Assembly (NCBI RefSeq): GCF_004364315.1
Contig: NZ_SOBR01000004.1
Span: 310,001 to 374,000, forward strand
Source of the DNA: Chromohalobacter marismortui
GTDB taxonomy: Bacteria > Pseudomonadota > Gammaproteobacteria > Pseudomonadales > Halomonadaceae
Reading direction: 5' to 3'
Length of the DNA: 64,000 nucleotides
Below, piece by piece: positions 17,048-26,377 of the stretch. Position numbers and translations under genes: made by a program. The notes under the pieces are model-generated. The model made no database searches. It was not told the origin of the DNA and worked only from the letters and a program-made list of their open reading frames with translations. How positions within the stretch are numbered: the first letter of the stretch is position 1; the number at the start of each line of letters is the position of its first letter.

Positions 17048-17869
17048 CTAAAGCAGGCCTTCGTCACGGAGCTGTGGCAAGCAGGAACGGCTGACCGGCA
17101 GCGTATCGTTTGCCGTCGTGGTGACTCGATAGCGTCCCTGGTGGCGGGTAATCGCCTGAACGGCCTCGAGTGCTACCCAGTGGGAGCGATGCGCCCGAAT
17201 CCCCGGAAGCGGACGGGTTTCCTCGATGGCGTCTCGCAAGCGCATCAACAGCATCGTCTCCCCTCGAGTCGTCACCACGCGAACGTAATGATCGCAGGCA
17301 GAGATCGAGATCACATCACCACGCTTGTCCACCGGCAAGCGCCGCAGCAACTCGGGTGGGTCATCTTCCGCACGGCTCGTTTCCGCCGGCGTGGCAGCGA
17401 ACCGGTCACGAACGCCCAACAACGGCAAGACCCCTGCCAGCACGGTACAGATGAGGAAGACATTGCCAAGCGCCTGCAACAGGTTAGGCAACATCAGAAC
17501 CTCGGCTCCGAAGGTAAGCGTATCGATGGCGATCACCACCAGCGAGACGGGTAGCCCCATTACGGCCCCAATCAGCAGGCATCGACTACCGTGACGATAA
17601 CCGTAGGCGTCCAGCGTCAATCGAGCCCACGCTCCGAACAGCGATCCCGCCGAGACCGTAAGCAATAGCAGCACGGACCAGTAACCGACACGTGCCATCA
17701 GCCCCATCGCGTGCAAGGTACCGAAGGGGCCGGACACTACCAACACTACGATCAGGGCCGCCAGCACGGCCAGCATTCTGATATCGGCCAGGTCCGAACG
17801 CATTTCGCGAAGCGCCAGTTGCAAGGCCTGACCTTTCACGAATTTATCTTTTATTTCATGCATTTCCAC
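17048..17869 (-). CDS. Membrane-bound LytTR-domain transcriptional regulator
   Basis: The 273-residue protein has four hydrophobic segments between about residues 32 and 150 and a LytTR DNA-binding domain from about residue 175 (ISISACDHYVRVVTTRGETML and IRAHRSHWVALEAV). Such proteins bind direct repeats in promoters while anchored in the inner membrane. Start is GTG 17869 with ATG 17863 as alternative; neither has a strong ribosome site. It diverges from the small membrane protein at 17938, a common pairing that suggests it regulates that gene. Confidence 0.85.
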   Translation of the reverse strand: MEMHEIKDKFVKGQALQLALREMRSDLADIRMLAVLAALIVVLVVSGPFGTLHAMGLMARVGYWSVLLLLTVSAGSLFGAWARLTLDAYGYRHGSRCLLIGAVMGLPVSLVVIAIDTLTFGAEVLMLPNLLQALGNVFLICTVLAGVLPLLGVRDRFAATPAETSRAEDDPPELLRRLPVDKRGDVISISACDHYVRVVTTRGETMLLMRLRDAIEETRPLPGIRAHRSHWVALEAVQAITRHQGRYRVTTTANDTLPVSRSCLPQLRDEGLL

Positions 17870-17937
17870 TTACACCACGAGAGACATGACGTTACTACTG
17901 TAGGGCGACTCCACGTTTCCAGCATGAGGATCGACTC

Positions 17938-18477
17938 ATGTCGACCATTATCGTCACGGTGACACACACGCCGCTATGGGTATGGCCGCTGCTCGTTTTC
18001 CTGATCGTTCGTGGCCTGCAGATGACTCGCCGACGGGAGGTGACGACACGGTCGCTCTGGCTACCCCCGCTTATCGGCATCGTCCTGGCCGTTCACCGGC
18101 TAAGCCCCGACGTCCCGACCACCATGATCGGCCTGTTGACGGGCATCGCGCTGGGCAGTCTTGCGGTAGCCATCCTGAGACCGGCCCGCCACACGCGACG
18201 CCTGGCCAATGGCAGGCTGGAGCTGGCGGGTGACTGGATGTCACTACTTCTGTTCATGGTACTGTTCGGCGTTAACTACGCCCATGGCGTACTCGAGGCC
18301 ATGGCGCCCAGCCTCGTGACCACGTGGCCAGTGAGTCTGGGGGTCAGCCTGACCACGGGATTCGTGATGACCTACCTGATCCTACGCTCACTGTGCCACT
18401 GGGCGGTGGCAAGACGATATTACAGGACGGCGCGCCCCCCTCAGACTGCGCGCACTTCTCCCCAAGGCCGCTCATGA
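17938..18477 (+). CDS. Small integral membrane protein (resembles DUF6622)
   Basis: A 179-residue protein with about five hydrophobic segments; it begins with a short lead, then TPLWVWPLLVFLIVRGLQMTRRREV, a pattern typical of DUF6622-type inner-membrane proteins. No catalytic motif is visible. The C-terminal 25 residues are basic and proline-rich. It lies 69 bp from the divergent LytTR regulator, which probably controls it. Function is unknown. Confidence 0.7.
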   Translation: MSTIIVTVTHTPLWVWPLLVFLIVRGLQMTRRREVTTRSLWLPPLIGIVLAVHRLSPDVPTTMIGLLTGIALGSLAVAILRPARHTRRLANGRLELAGDWMSLLLFMVLFGVNYAHGVLEAMAPSLVTTWPVSLGVSLTTGFVMTYLILRSLCHWAVARRYYRTARPPQTARTSPQGRS

Positions 18478-18549
18478 CGCAGGATGATGGCACTACGGCC
18501 ACCGACGACGCCATGGATTCCAAAAGACGCCGAGGACCTGAGCTCTGCC

Positions 18550-19377
18550 TCAACGACGCGCCTGCCAGAACAACGCAAACAGCTCCGACTGAGAGTTGAT
18601 GCCCAGCTTGGCGTAAAGATGTTTCTTGTGAGCACGCACGGTTTCCACCGAGATCGCCAGCCGTCGGGCGATCTCCTTGGTCGAGCTGCCGCCCAGCATG
18701 AGCTGACTGACCTCGCGCTCGCGTTCGGTCAGTGAGTGATGGGATTCCAGCTCGCGCGGCGCCTGGGGTGATGGGTGCCATGGGTGCGGCCCCGGCGCTG
18801 TGCCATCGTCATGCTCGAATTCGAAATGCATGCGCTGACGCATCAGGGCCAGCACCCATGGCTGTACCAGACTCAGCAGGCCGAGCGCTTGTGGTGAATA
18901 CGGCTGGGTCGAGCCCAGCGATAGGCACAGCGCGCGTTCGCCATCGAGGGGGCAGTTGAACTGTACCTCGTCGGCGACGATATTGCGCTGGAAGTAACGC
19001 TGGTAGTACTCGGTGTTCTGGAAGCACTGCGGTGCCACGTCGGCCAGGGTGTACAATCCCGCACGCGCGTGGTCCCGAGCATCGATATAGAACGGATCGA
19101 GCAGATACAGGCCACGCTGATAATCCTGGAACAGCGCCTCGTCGGCACCGTCGTCCTCGTCGCTTTCGGCGAGGATGCGTGGCGGCTGGCGGTGATGGAA
19201 GATCAGCGCCACCCAGGTATCGAAGTCGACGTGACGCCCCAGGGTACGCACCGTGGCCAGCCAGAAATTGGCGCCATCCAGCTTGTCCGCCAAGGCCCCG
19301 AAGGCGCGATGCCAGGCCACGCCTTCCAGTCCGCTCGGCTCTGCCATCTGCCCGCTATCGTCCGCGTCGCTCGTCAT
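18550..19377 (-). CDS. LuxR-family helix-turn-helix regulator
   Basis: The 275-residue protein ends with a LuxR-type DNA-binding domain (LTEREREVSQLMLGGSSTKEIARRL and ISVETVRAHKKHLYAKLGI, about residues 205-260). The N-terminal 190 residues match no clear signal-binding domain to me and lack a receiver aspartate. ATG 19377 is chosen because GAGGAG precedes it by six bases. It diverges from a nitrilase and an amine-type permease, which it probably controls through the palindrome at 19392-19408. Confidence 0.85.
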   Translation of the reverse strand: MTSDADDSGQMAEPSGLEGVAWHRAFGALADKLDGANFWLATVRTLGRHVDFDTWVALIFHHRQPPRILAESDEDDGADEALFQDYQRGLYLLDPFYIDARDHARAGLYTLADVAPQCFQNTEYYQRYFQRNIVADEVQFNCPLDGERALCLSLGSTQPYSPQALGLLSLVQPWVLALMRQRMHFEFEHDDGTAPGPHPWHPSPQAPRELESHHSLTEREREVSQLMLGGSSTKEIARRLAISVETVRAHKKHLYAKLGINSQSELFALFWQARR

Positions 19378-19391
19378 CTCGCGCTCCTCGC

Positions 19392-19408
19392 TTACCCCCA
19401 AGGGGTAA
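19392..19408. promoter_or_regulatory. LuxR-type operator, TTACCCC-CAA-GGGGTAA
   Basis: A perfect 7-bp inverted repeat with a 3-bp centre lies 15 bp before the LuxR start and 92 bp before the nitrilase start. ACCCC/GGGGT palindromes are typical of LuxR/FixJ-fold solo regulators in proteobacteria. It could serve for autoregulation and for control of the divergent unit. Confidence 0.6.
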
Positions 19409-19500
19409 CCCCACCGGGGAATGGTCATGCCTGTGTGATCGCGGATACTGAGGGAGCATCCGAATGACCGCACAGCCACAATGACGCTTCGGAGTCTTGC

Positions 19501-20310
19501 ATGCAGATAGCCTTGGCACAACTGGCCGGCCGCGAGGGCGACATCGCCTACAATCTCTCGCGCACCCTGGCCTGTCTACGCGACGCCGCCCCCGAGACGT
19601 CGCTGATCGTCTTTCCCGAAACGCACCTCACCGGCTTTGCCGAGCCCGGCCACGTCGACGACCGCACACTGAGCCTCGACGGTGAAGAACTCACCACGCT
19701 CATCGCCGCCAGCCGTGAGCACGACACCGCACTCGCCCTGGGCTTTCTCGAGCGCGATGGCGAGCACGTCTTCAACACCACCGTCTTGATCACCCCAGAG
19801 GACGGTATCGCGCTGCGCTACCGCAAGGCGCACTTATGGCCCGACGAACGCAACCTCGTCGCCCCCGGCGATCGCGTGGGTTGCGTCGAATGGCGTGGCT
19901 TCCAGGTCGGCTTGTTGATCTGCTACGACCTGGAGTTTCCCGAGCCCGCACGCGCACTGGGACAACTCGGCTGTGACCTGCTGCTGGTCACCAACGGCAA
20001 CATGGACCCCTACGGCCCCATGCATGCTCGCGCCGCCCAGGCACGTGCCCAGGACAATCATTACTTCGTCGCGATGACCAACCGCGCGGGCGAAGGCGCA
20101 GGACTGACCTTCGCCGGCGAGAGCGCACTGGTCGCCCCGGACGGTGAGACGCTGTTCCGCGCCAGTCGCAAGGAAAGCGTGACCACGCTGCAACTCGACC
20201 CCCAGCGCTTGCCGGCGGCGCGGCGCGATTATGACTACCTGAAGGATTGCCGTATCGGCCTGCAAGGCCAACGCCAGGACACCGAGCGCGGCCGCTACTG
20301 GCATTTCTAA
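19501..20310 (+). CDS. Carbon-nitrogen hydrolase (nitrilase/amidase superfamily)
   Basis: This 269-residue enzyme has the complete catalytic triad: Glu40 (FPETHL), Lys109 (YRKAHLW) and Cys141 (LICYDLEF). The superfamily hydrolyses amides, nitriles or N-carbamoyl amines in the cytoplasm. Its length suits aliphatic amidase, omega-amidase or N-carbamoylputrescine types rather than true nitrilases. An amine-type APC permease follows 103 bp downstream on the same strand and a LuxR regulator diverges, so an imported amine or amide is the likely substrate. Confidence 0.88.
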   Translation: MQIALAQLAGREGDIAYNLSRTLACLRDAAPETSLIVFPETHLTGFAEPGHVDDRTLSLDGEELTTLIAASREHDTALALGFLERDGEHVFNTTVLITPEDGIALRYRKAHLWPDERNLVAPGDRVGCVEWRGFQVGLLICYDLEFPEPARALGQLGCDLLLVTNGNMDPYGPMHARAAQARAQDNHYFVAMTNRAGEGAGLTFAGESALVAPDGETLFRASRKESVTTLQLDPQRLPAARRDYDYLKDCRIGLQGQRQDTERGRYWHF

Positions 20311-20413
20311 TCCCGAGTGCTGGCCGGTTCCCGGCAACCAAGTAACAGCCGCAACCATCACCAAAGTCGCAACAATCGCTAAATAGTCGCAACAACCACA
20401 ACAGGAGGCGACG

Positions 20414-21736
20414 ATGAACCAAATGAAGAAGACCCTTTCCCTGGGTCAGGTCGTGCTGTTCGGTCTGGCCTACATGACGCCCATCATCGTGCTGGGCACC
20501 TTCGGCGTGCTCGCCGTCACCACGAAGGGCGCCGTCTCGGGCGCCTACCTGGCGGCGCTGATCGCCATGCTGTTCACCGCGCACAGTTACGGGCGCATGG
20601 CCAGCGCCTTCCCGGTGGCCGGTTCGGCCTATGCCTACGTGCGCAATGCCATCGACGACCGCCTGGGCTTCATCGCCGGGTGGGCGATCCTGCTCGATTA
20701 CCTGTTCCTGCCCATGGTGATCTGGCTGATCGGCGCCGCCTATCTGCACTCGGCCTTCCCGGCGATTCCCACACCGCTATGGCTGCTGGCCTTCATCGCC
20801 GTCACCACCACGATCAACATCCTCGGTCTCAAGCTGGCAAGCGCGGTCAATAGCGTGATGATGCTGGTGCAGATTCTGGTTCTGGTCGCCTTCGTGGGGT
20901 TGAGCATGCACTACGTGCTGGGAGATCCCACGCAGCCCTTCTGGAGCCTGACGCCGTTCTTGGGCGCCGACTCGTCCGCGACCCTGCCGGTGTTGATGGC
21001 GGGTGCCGCCGTGGCCTGTTACTCCTTTCTGGGCTTCGATGCCGTCACCACGCTGACCGAAGAAACCAAGGATCCGCAGCGTACCCTGCCGCGCGCCATC
21101 CTGTTGATCACCCTGATCGGGGGACTGATCTTCGTGGTGGTGTCGTATTTCGTGCAGCTCGCCGCCCCGGGATATGATTTCGCCAACCCCGATGCCGCGG
21201 CTTATGAGATCGCGCGCAACATCGGCGGCGATATCTTCGTCTCGATCTTCTTGATCGGGCTGGTGGTCGGCCAGTTCGCCTCGGGTATCGCGGCGCAAGC
21301 CAGCGGCGCGCGCCTTCTTTATGCCATGGGCCGCGATGATGTGCTGCCCAAGCGCTGGCTGGGCAAGCTGAGCCGCTTCGGCACGCCGCTGGGCGGACTG
21401 GTGTTCAGCGGCCTGGTCGCCTTGCTGGCACTGACCATGGACGTGCTCTCGGCGGCATCCTTCATCAACTTCGGTGCCTTCCTGGCCTTCGCCCTGGTCA
21501 ACCTCTCGGTGATCTTCCACTACTACCTGAAGGAACGCCGTCGCAGCGGGCTGGATACACTGTGGTTCCTGATCTGCCCGTTGATTGGCCTGGGCGCGAT
21601 CCTGTGGCTGATGATGAGCCTGGATCACTTGGCGATCATGCTGGGCAGTGCGTGGCTATTGTGCGGCCTGGCGTGGCTGACCTGGCTGACGCGCGGCTTC
21701 AGCCGCCCCACGCCGGAGCTGAACCTGGAGAGTTGA
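20414..21736 (+). CDS. APC-family amino acid/amine permease (PuuP-like)
   Basis: The 440-residue protein has twelve predicted helices and the APC-superfamily first-helix motif (LSLGQVVLFGLAYMTP). The early sequence, including FPVAGSAYAYV and LDYLFLPMV, resembles the putrescine importer PuuP. It probably imports a polyamine or amino acid by proton exchange and works with the upstream nitrilase. GGAGGC lies just before the ATG. A near-perfect terminator follows. The exact substrate is inferred. Confidence 0.87.
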   Translation: MNQMKKTLSLGQVVLFGLAYMTPIIVLGTFGVLAVTTKGAVSGAYLAALIAMLFTAHSYGRMASAFPVAGSAYAYVRNAIDDRLGFIAGWAILLDYLFLPMVIWLIGAAYLHSAFPAIPTPLWLLAFIAVTTTINILGLKLASAVNSVMMLVQILVLVAFVGLSMHYVLGDPTQPFWSLTPFLGADSSATLPVLMAGAAVACYSFLGFDAVTTLTEETKDPQRTLPRAILLITLIGGLIFVVVSYFVQLAAPGYDFANPDAAAYEIARNIGGDIFVSIFLIGLVVGQFASGIAAQASGARLLYAMGRDDVLPKRWLGKLSRFGTPLGGLVFSGLVALLALTMDVLSAASFINFGAFLAFALVNLSVIFHYYLKERRRSGLDTLWFLICPLIGLGAILWLMMSLDHLAIMLGSAWLLCGLAWLTWLTRGFSRPTPELNLES

Positions 21737-21756
21737 TACGCAAGGGTGACTCGCTA

Positions 21757-21792
21757 ACGCCCGCGACCGGCTAAGGCCGGTCGCGGGCGTTT
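21757..21792. terminator. Bidirectional hairpin terminator
   Basis: A perfect 14-bp stem (ACGCCCGCGACCGG and CCGGTCGCGGGCGT) closes a 6-nt loop (CTAAGG) between the convergent permease and ruvX genes. A short TTT run follows on the plus strand and it abuts the ruvX stop. Confidence 0.8.
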
Positions 21793-22237
21793 ACGGCATG
21801 CGGTGCAGGAAGGTGTCGTCGGCGAAGAAGCTTTCCAGGATCAACTGCGCGGCGATGCCATCCACACCGTCGTCACGGTAGTTGCCCCGGTGCCCGGCAT
21901 CGCGGGCGATGCGTTTGGCGGCGCGCGTGGAGCCGCGCTCGTCGAACACTTCCACCGGCTTGCCGAAGCGCCCGTGCAGGCGATTGCCGAACTTGCGCGC
22001 CCGCCGGCTCATGTCCGACTCGGTGCCGTCCATGTTGAGCGGCAGCCCTACCACCAGCAGGTCCGGCTGCCATTCTGTGAGCAATTGGCCGATCTGCTGC
22101 CACTCGGGAATCCCGTCACGCGCAGGCAACGGCGCCAGGGCCGTGGCACTGCCCAGCATTTCGTTACCTACCGCCACGCCGATGCGCCGCGTACCGAAAT
22201 CGAAGGCCAGTACCAGCCGTTGCCCTGTCGCCGCCAT
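21791..22237 (-). CDS. ruvX: RuvX/YqgF Holliday-junction resolvase-like nuclease
   Basis: A 148-residue RNase H-fold protein with the first catalytic aspartate in LAFDFGTRRIGVAVG and a GLPLNMDGTE motif near residue 63. The family processes pre-16S rRNA 5' ends and resembles RuvC resolvases. Its start overlaps the yqgE stop by one base (TGATG), showing translational coupling. The gshB-yqgE-ruvX order is conserved in gammaproteobacteria. Confidence 0.94.
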   Translation of the reverse strand: MAATGQRLVLAFDFGTRRIGVAVGNEMLGSATALAPLPARDGIPEWQQIGQLLTEWQPDLLVVGLPLNMDGTESDMSRRARKFGNRLHGRFGKPVEVFDERGSTRAAKRIARDAGHRGNYRDDGVDGIAAQLILESFFADDTFLHRMP

Positions 22238-22794
22238 CAGGAATGTCCCGCCTCACGCGTCATCAGGTTCAGATCGACACCCAAGATACCCGCCGCCGCA
22301 TTCAAGCGCTGTTCCGAGTGGACATCGAAGAGGATCGAGGCGTCGCCCTCCACCGTCAGCCAGGTATTCTGCTTGAGCTCATCCTCGAGCTGGCCCGCCT
22401 GCCACGCGGTGCAACCCAGGCAGACGATGAAGTCGTCGGGTCCCCGCCCCTCGGCGATGGCCTTGAGCATGTCCATGGAGGTCGTCAGAGCGAGATCGTC
22501 GGTGACTTGCAGGCTGGAATCCCAAGGCAGATTCGAGCCGCGATGCAGGATGAAACCACGATCCTTGTGCACCGGCCCACCGTAGTAGACCGGGATGTCG
22601 CGACAGGGGCACTCCGAGGCGTCCAATTCGAGCTGTTCGAGCAGGGCGTCGAGCGTCAATTCCATGGGACGATTGACGATCACGCCCATGGTACCGTTGT
22701 CGTCATGGTCACAAAGATACGTCAGCGTCCCCTTGAAGTTGGGGTCATCGAGATGCGGCATCGCCAGCAAAAAATGGTGCTTCAAGCTTTGCAT
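22237..22794 (-). CDS. yqgE: YqgE/AlgH family protein (UPF0301)
   Basis: The 185-residue protein has the family N-terminus (HHFLLAMPHLDDPNFKGTLTYLCDHDDNGTMG) and central VYYGGPVHKDRGFILH motif. Its biochemical function is not settled; AlgH influences alginate genes in Pseudomonas. GGAGG precedes the ATG by three bases. It is the middle gene of gshB-yqgE-ruvX and overlaps ruvX. Confidence 0.95.
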   Translation of the reverse strand: MQSLKHHFLLAMPHLDDPNFKGTLTYLCDHDDNGTMGVIVNRPMELTLDALLEQLELDASECPCRDIPVYYGGPVHKDRGFILHRGSNLPWDSSLQVTDDLALTTSMDMLKAIAEGRGPDDFIVCLGCTAWQAGQLEDELKQNTWLTVEGDASILFDVHSEQRLNAAAGILGVDLNLMTREAGHS

Positions 22795-22912
22795 GAGCCT
22801 CCCAGGCGTCGAGGCGCGTCCCGCCCCTCGCTAACGCCGAAATTGGTGCTTGTCGCAGCGATTGTATCACTGCCCTTGCCGAACCTCGCCATCACGGGAT
22901 GGCAAGCGGCGC

Positions 22913-23866
22913 TCAGAAGCGCCGGGCAATGGCGTCCATCAAGAGTCCGCCGATGTCGGTGCCGCGCTGGGCGTCGATCTCGCGCACGCAGGTGGGGCTG
23001 GTGACGTTGATCTCGGTGATGTAATCGCCGATCACGTCGAGCCCGACGAAGATCAGGCCCTTGTCGAGGATCGCCGGCTTGACCTGCTCGATCAGCCAGT
23101 GATCGCGCTCGGTGAGCTCACGGGCCTCGCCACGTCCGCCGGCCGCCAGGTTGCCACGCGTCTCGCCGGCGCTGGGAATGCGCGCCAGGCCATAGGGCAC
23201 CGGCTCGCCGTCGATCAGCAGGATGCGCGTATCACCGGCCTGGATCTCGGGCAGATAACGTTGCGCCATGATCTGGCGCGTGCCGCGCTCGGTGAGCTGC
23301 TCGATGACCGAGCCCAGATTGCGGCCCTCAGGCGTGATGTGAAAAATGCCGTTACCGCCCATGCCATCCAGCGGCTTGAGGATCACGTCGCCGTGCTGGG
23401 CATGAAAGTCACGCAAGACGCCATCGTGGCACGACACCACGGAAGGCGGAATGCAATGCGGGAACTGCTGGGCGAAGAGCTTCTCGTTGCTGGTCAACAG
23501 CGCTTGGGTGGGGTTGACCACCAGCACGCCCTCGCGCTCGGCGAAGCCCAGTAAATGCACGGCGTTGAGGAAATGATCATCCACCGGTGGGTCCTGGCGC
23601 ATCAGAATTACATCGAGCTCCGCCAGCGGCGCGGCCTGCACGTCTTCGAGCCGATACCACGCCTCGGGATCGCGATACGCCTCCAGCGCGCGCATCCGGC
23701 CCATGGCGCGGCCGCCTTCCAGATGCAGGTCTTCCGGCTCGAGATAATAAAGCGACCAGCCGCGTTGCTGCGCGGCCCACAGCATGGCCAGGGTGGTGTC
23801 TTTCTTGTAGGCGATATCGGCGATGGGATCCATCACCACGCCGAGCTTCAAGGCGCGCTCGCTCAT
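22913..23866 (-). CDS. gshB: Glutathione synthetase
   Basis: This 317-residue ATP-grasp enzyme joins gamma-glutamylcysteine to glycine. It shows the N-terminal GVVMDPIADIAYKKDTT, the DPPVD substrate motif, the ATP-binding KPLDGMGGNGIF loop and the metal-binding EINVTSPTC end. Length matches the E. coli enzyme. It leads the gshB-yqgE-ruvX run with 118 bp before yqgE, so yqgE may also have its own promoter. Confidence 0.97.
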   Translation of the reverse strand: MSERALKLGVVMDPIADIAYKKDTTLAMLWAAQQRGWSLYYLEPEDLHLEGGRAMGRMRALEAYRDPEAWYRLEDVQAAPLAELDVILMRQDPPVDDHFLNAVHLLGFAEREGVLVVNPTQALLTSNEKLFAQQFPHCIPPSVVSCHDGVLRDFHAQHGDVILKPLDGMGGNGIFHITPEGRNLGSVIEQLTERGTRQIMAQRYLPEIQAGDTRILLIDGEPVPYGLARIPSAGETRGNLAAGGRGEARELTERDHWLIEQVKPAILDKGLIFVGLDVIGDYITEINVTSPTCVREIDAQRGTDIGGLLMDAIARRF

Positions 23867-23944
23867 GATCGGTCTTCCAAGCTAGGAATGAATGCGCGCA
23901 GTATGCCGCAGCGACCAGCAGAAGACCAAGGCGCCAACGGCGCG

Positions 23945-24679
23945 TCAGCCGGACTGATGCGCGTCTATCGCCTCGCGCGTCAGGCGAATGCCTTCTTCTT
24001 CGATGGTGATGAGCCGCTTCTTGTAAAGCCGCCCCACTGCCTGCTTGAAAGCGCTCTTGCTCACGCCCAGACGCGCCTTGATCTCGACGGCGGGCGTCTT
24101 GTCACCCAGCGCCACGTACCCACCGTGGCAACGCAGCAACTCCAGTACCTTGTCACCGACCACATCGAGCCCCGCTTCACCGGGCGGCAACATGGCCAGA
24201 TCGAGGCGCCCATCTTCGCGCACGCGCTTGATGTATCCCGTCAGACGCTGACCGCGCCGGGGTGGATGGATGATGTCATCGGCATAGAGCAAGCCCCAAT
24301 AACGGTGATCGACCACCGCCTTGAAGCCCAGGTCGGTGCGCTCGGCGATCACCAGCGCCACCTGATCGCCGGCCTTGAGGCCCGTGGCCTCGTCGGCCAG
24401 GAAACGGTCGAGACGCATGGACGCCACCGGCCGCCCCCGGGCATCTTCGTAGAGCATCACCAGCACCCGCTTGCCCACCTCCGGACGAAAGCGCTGCTCG
24501 GCGAACGGCAGCAACACGTCCTTGGGTTGCCCCCAATCGAGAAAGGCCCCGGTGGTATTGACCGCCACCACCTTGAGATACGCCACCTCGCCAATACGCG
24601 CCAGGGGTGGGCGCGTCGAACTCGACGCACGCCGGCCGGGAGCGGAAGAACGTGGGGCGGGATCTGGGGAACGGGACAT
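23945..24679 (-). CDS. S1-like RNA-binding protein, CvfB family
   Basis: The 244-residue protein has tandem S1-like domains (LKVVAVNTTGAFLDWGQPKDVLLPF and later LTGYIKRVREDGRLDLAM) and a C-terminal winged helix (KARLGVSKSAFKQAVGRLYKKRLI), the layout of CvfB/YitL proteins. CvfB affects virulence-factor and ribosome-related gene expression in firmicutes; the molecular role is unsettled. ATG 24679 is chosen because the N-terminus before it looks atypical; ATG 24712 is possible. Neither has a strong ribosome site. Confidence 0.88.
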   Translation of the reverse strand: MSRSPDPAPRSSAPGRRASSSTRPPLARIGEVAYLKVVAVNTTGAFLDWGQPKDVLLPFAEQRFRPEVGKRVLVMLYEDARGRPVASMRLDRFLADEATGLKAGDQVALVIAERTDLGFKAVVDHRYWGLLYADDIIHPPRRGQRLTGYIKRVREDGRLDLAMLPPGEAGLDVVGDKVLELLRCHGGYVALGDKTPAVEIKARLGVSKSAFKQAVGRLYKKRLITIEEEGIRLTREAIDAHQSG

Positions 24680-25064
24680 GATGGCGACCACTGACGAGAG
24701 ATATGTCCTCATTATGACGCTGTCCGGCAACACGAGCAAAGGGCACAACGCGGGGATGGCGTATAAAGCGGCAGTCGGTCACCAAAGTAGGACTGGCCGC
24801 ATGGAAGAAGTGTATCCATGCTTCTTCAGTACGCCCCGCTCATCTTCCGGGAGGTGTTCACGGCCGGCCATACACCATGAAACACGACGAATGTATGGCC
24901 GAGGCTATTGTCAGGTATTGGCCTCGTCACCGATGATGGCAGATACGCGGTAGCGTCCCGACAACCGTGCAGCCTGGCACTCAATGACGAGGTCTCGCTG
25001 CGCGGCAGGAACAGCGCCCGGGATTAGAGATGGTCGCACTCAACGCTTGCCTAAGGGGGATGGC
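24680..25064. other. Divergent intergenic region with two inverted repeats
   Basis: No gene is seen in the 385 bp between the S1 protein and the MFS gene. It holds GAAGAAG-N10-CTTCTTC near 24804-24827 and a perfect 10-bp repeat CGGCCATACA / TGTATGGCCG at 24865-24901. Either could be an operator or transcript hairpin; no regulator gene adjoins. Confidence 0.4.
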
Positions 25065-26348
25065 ATGAAGCCACTTTCAAGCACAGGATTTGCACTCCTC
25101 GGGGCAGGGCTGATCGCGATCAGTTATGGCCTCGCGCGTTTTGCCTTCGGGCTCTTCGTACCTCCGATTCGCGACGAATTGGGGCTCACACCGACCACGA
25201 TCGGGATCATCGGCGCGCTTCCGCTGATCAGCTTCATTCTGGCGACACTGATCGCACCGCTCACCACCCACTATCTCGGTGCCCGCAATGCGGCGGTACT
25301 CTCCGGTGCCTTTGGACTCGGCGGGCTGACACTGATCAGCCAAGCGACCAGTGCGCTATCGCTCGGCGCCGGCGTGTTCGCGTGCGGTATCTGCACCGGC
25401 CTGATGATGCCGGCGCTCACGGCGGCCATGCAGGCACAGGTGAAACGCTCGCTGCACGGACGCGTGAGCTCGGTCATGAATGCGGGGACCAGCATCGGCG
25501 TGATCATCGCAGTACCGACGGTCTTGTTCCTGACCGGCGCCTGGCGTTTCACGTATCTCTCGTTTGCCGTGCTGGCAGGCATCGGCGTGGTCGCCGCCTG
25601 GCTCTTCCTGCCCTCGGTGTCGCGGATCACCCCCGCAGACGCCGCGCCACCGCCGCCGATCAGCGAGCTGCCGTGGTCGCGCCTGGTCAGGCTCACGCTG
25701 TTTGCCTTCGTGATGGGCTTCGTGTCCTCGGCTTACTGGATATTCGCGCCAGACCTGGTCGTCACCCTCGGCGGCCTGTCTTCCCGCGCCACCGGGTGGC
25801 TATGGCTTGCCGTGGGCATCGCCGGCCTCGGTGGTGCCGTGGTGGCCGACCTCGCCGATCGCAACAATCCCCCCATCACTCATGCCCTCATGCTGATGAT
25901 GCTCTCCGCGAGCCTGGCATTGCTCGCTGCCAGTCCCGATCAATCGCTGCTGGCAGCCTTTTCAGCGCTGATCTTCGGCCTCGCCTACATGAGTCTGACG
26001 GGGCTTTATCTGATGACCGGGATTCGCCTGTTACCGGGCCGACTCTCGGTCGGCCCGGTCCTCCCCTTCATGGCCGTTTCGCTGGGACAGGCCACCGGCT
26101 CGCCGGTGGTCGGCCTGCTGGTGAATGCATACGACTACGCCGACGCCTTTGCCATGTTCTCGGCGCTCGGGATCCTGGTAGCCATCCTCTCGCCCTTCTA
26201 TCCGGGGTACATTGCCCAAACCGACGACGACGAGGCCGAGGAAGACACCGGCCTGCAGGCCGCCTACGATTATCAGCTTCAGGACGAGGACGGCGAGCCA
26301 CTGGAATCGCCCACGGACGACGAGGACAGCCCCGAGCCCAAGCAATGA
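25065..26348 (+). CDS. MFS transporter, YbfB/YjiJ-like
   Basis: A 427-residue major facilitator with twelve helices. The start SYGLARFAFGLFVPPIRDELGLT matches the YbfB/YjiJ group, and MNAGTSIGVII is a typical fifth-helix stretch. It ends with an unusual acidic tail of about 45 residues rich in Asp and Glu (DDDEAEEDTG), fitting a halophile. ATG 25065 is preferred over 24984 because AAGGGGG stands a few bases before it. Substrate unknown; gene neighbours are unrelated. Confidence 0.88.
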   Translation: MKPLSSTGFALLGAGLIAISYGLARFAFGLFVPPIRDELGLTPTTIGIIGALPLISFILATLIAPLTTHYLGARNAAVLSGAFGLGGLTLISQATSALSLGAGVFACGICTGLMMPALTAAMQAQVKRSLHGRVSSVMNAGTSIGVIIAVPTVLFLTGAWRFTYLSFAVLAGIGVVAAWLFLPSVSRITPADAAPPPPISELPWSRLVRLTLFAFVMGFVSSAYWIFAPDLVVTLGGLSSRATGWLWLAVGIAGLGGAVVADLADRNNPPITHALMLMMLSASLALLAASPDQSLLAAFSALIFGLAYMSLTGLYLMTGIRLLPGRLSVGPVLPFMAVSLGQATGSPVVGLLVNAYDYADAFAMFSALGILVAILSPFYPGYIAQTDDDEAEEDTGLQAAYDYQLQDEDGEPLESPTDDEDSPEPKQ

Positions 26349-26377
26349 ACAGCAGACGCTTAGCGCTTCTTGGAGGG

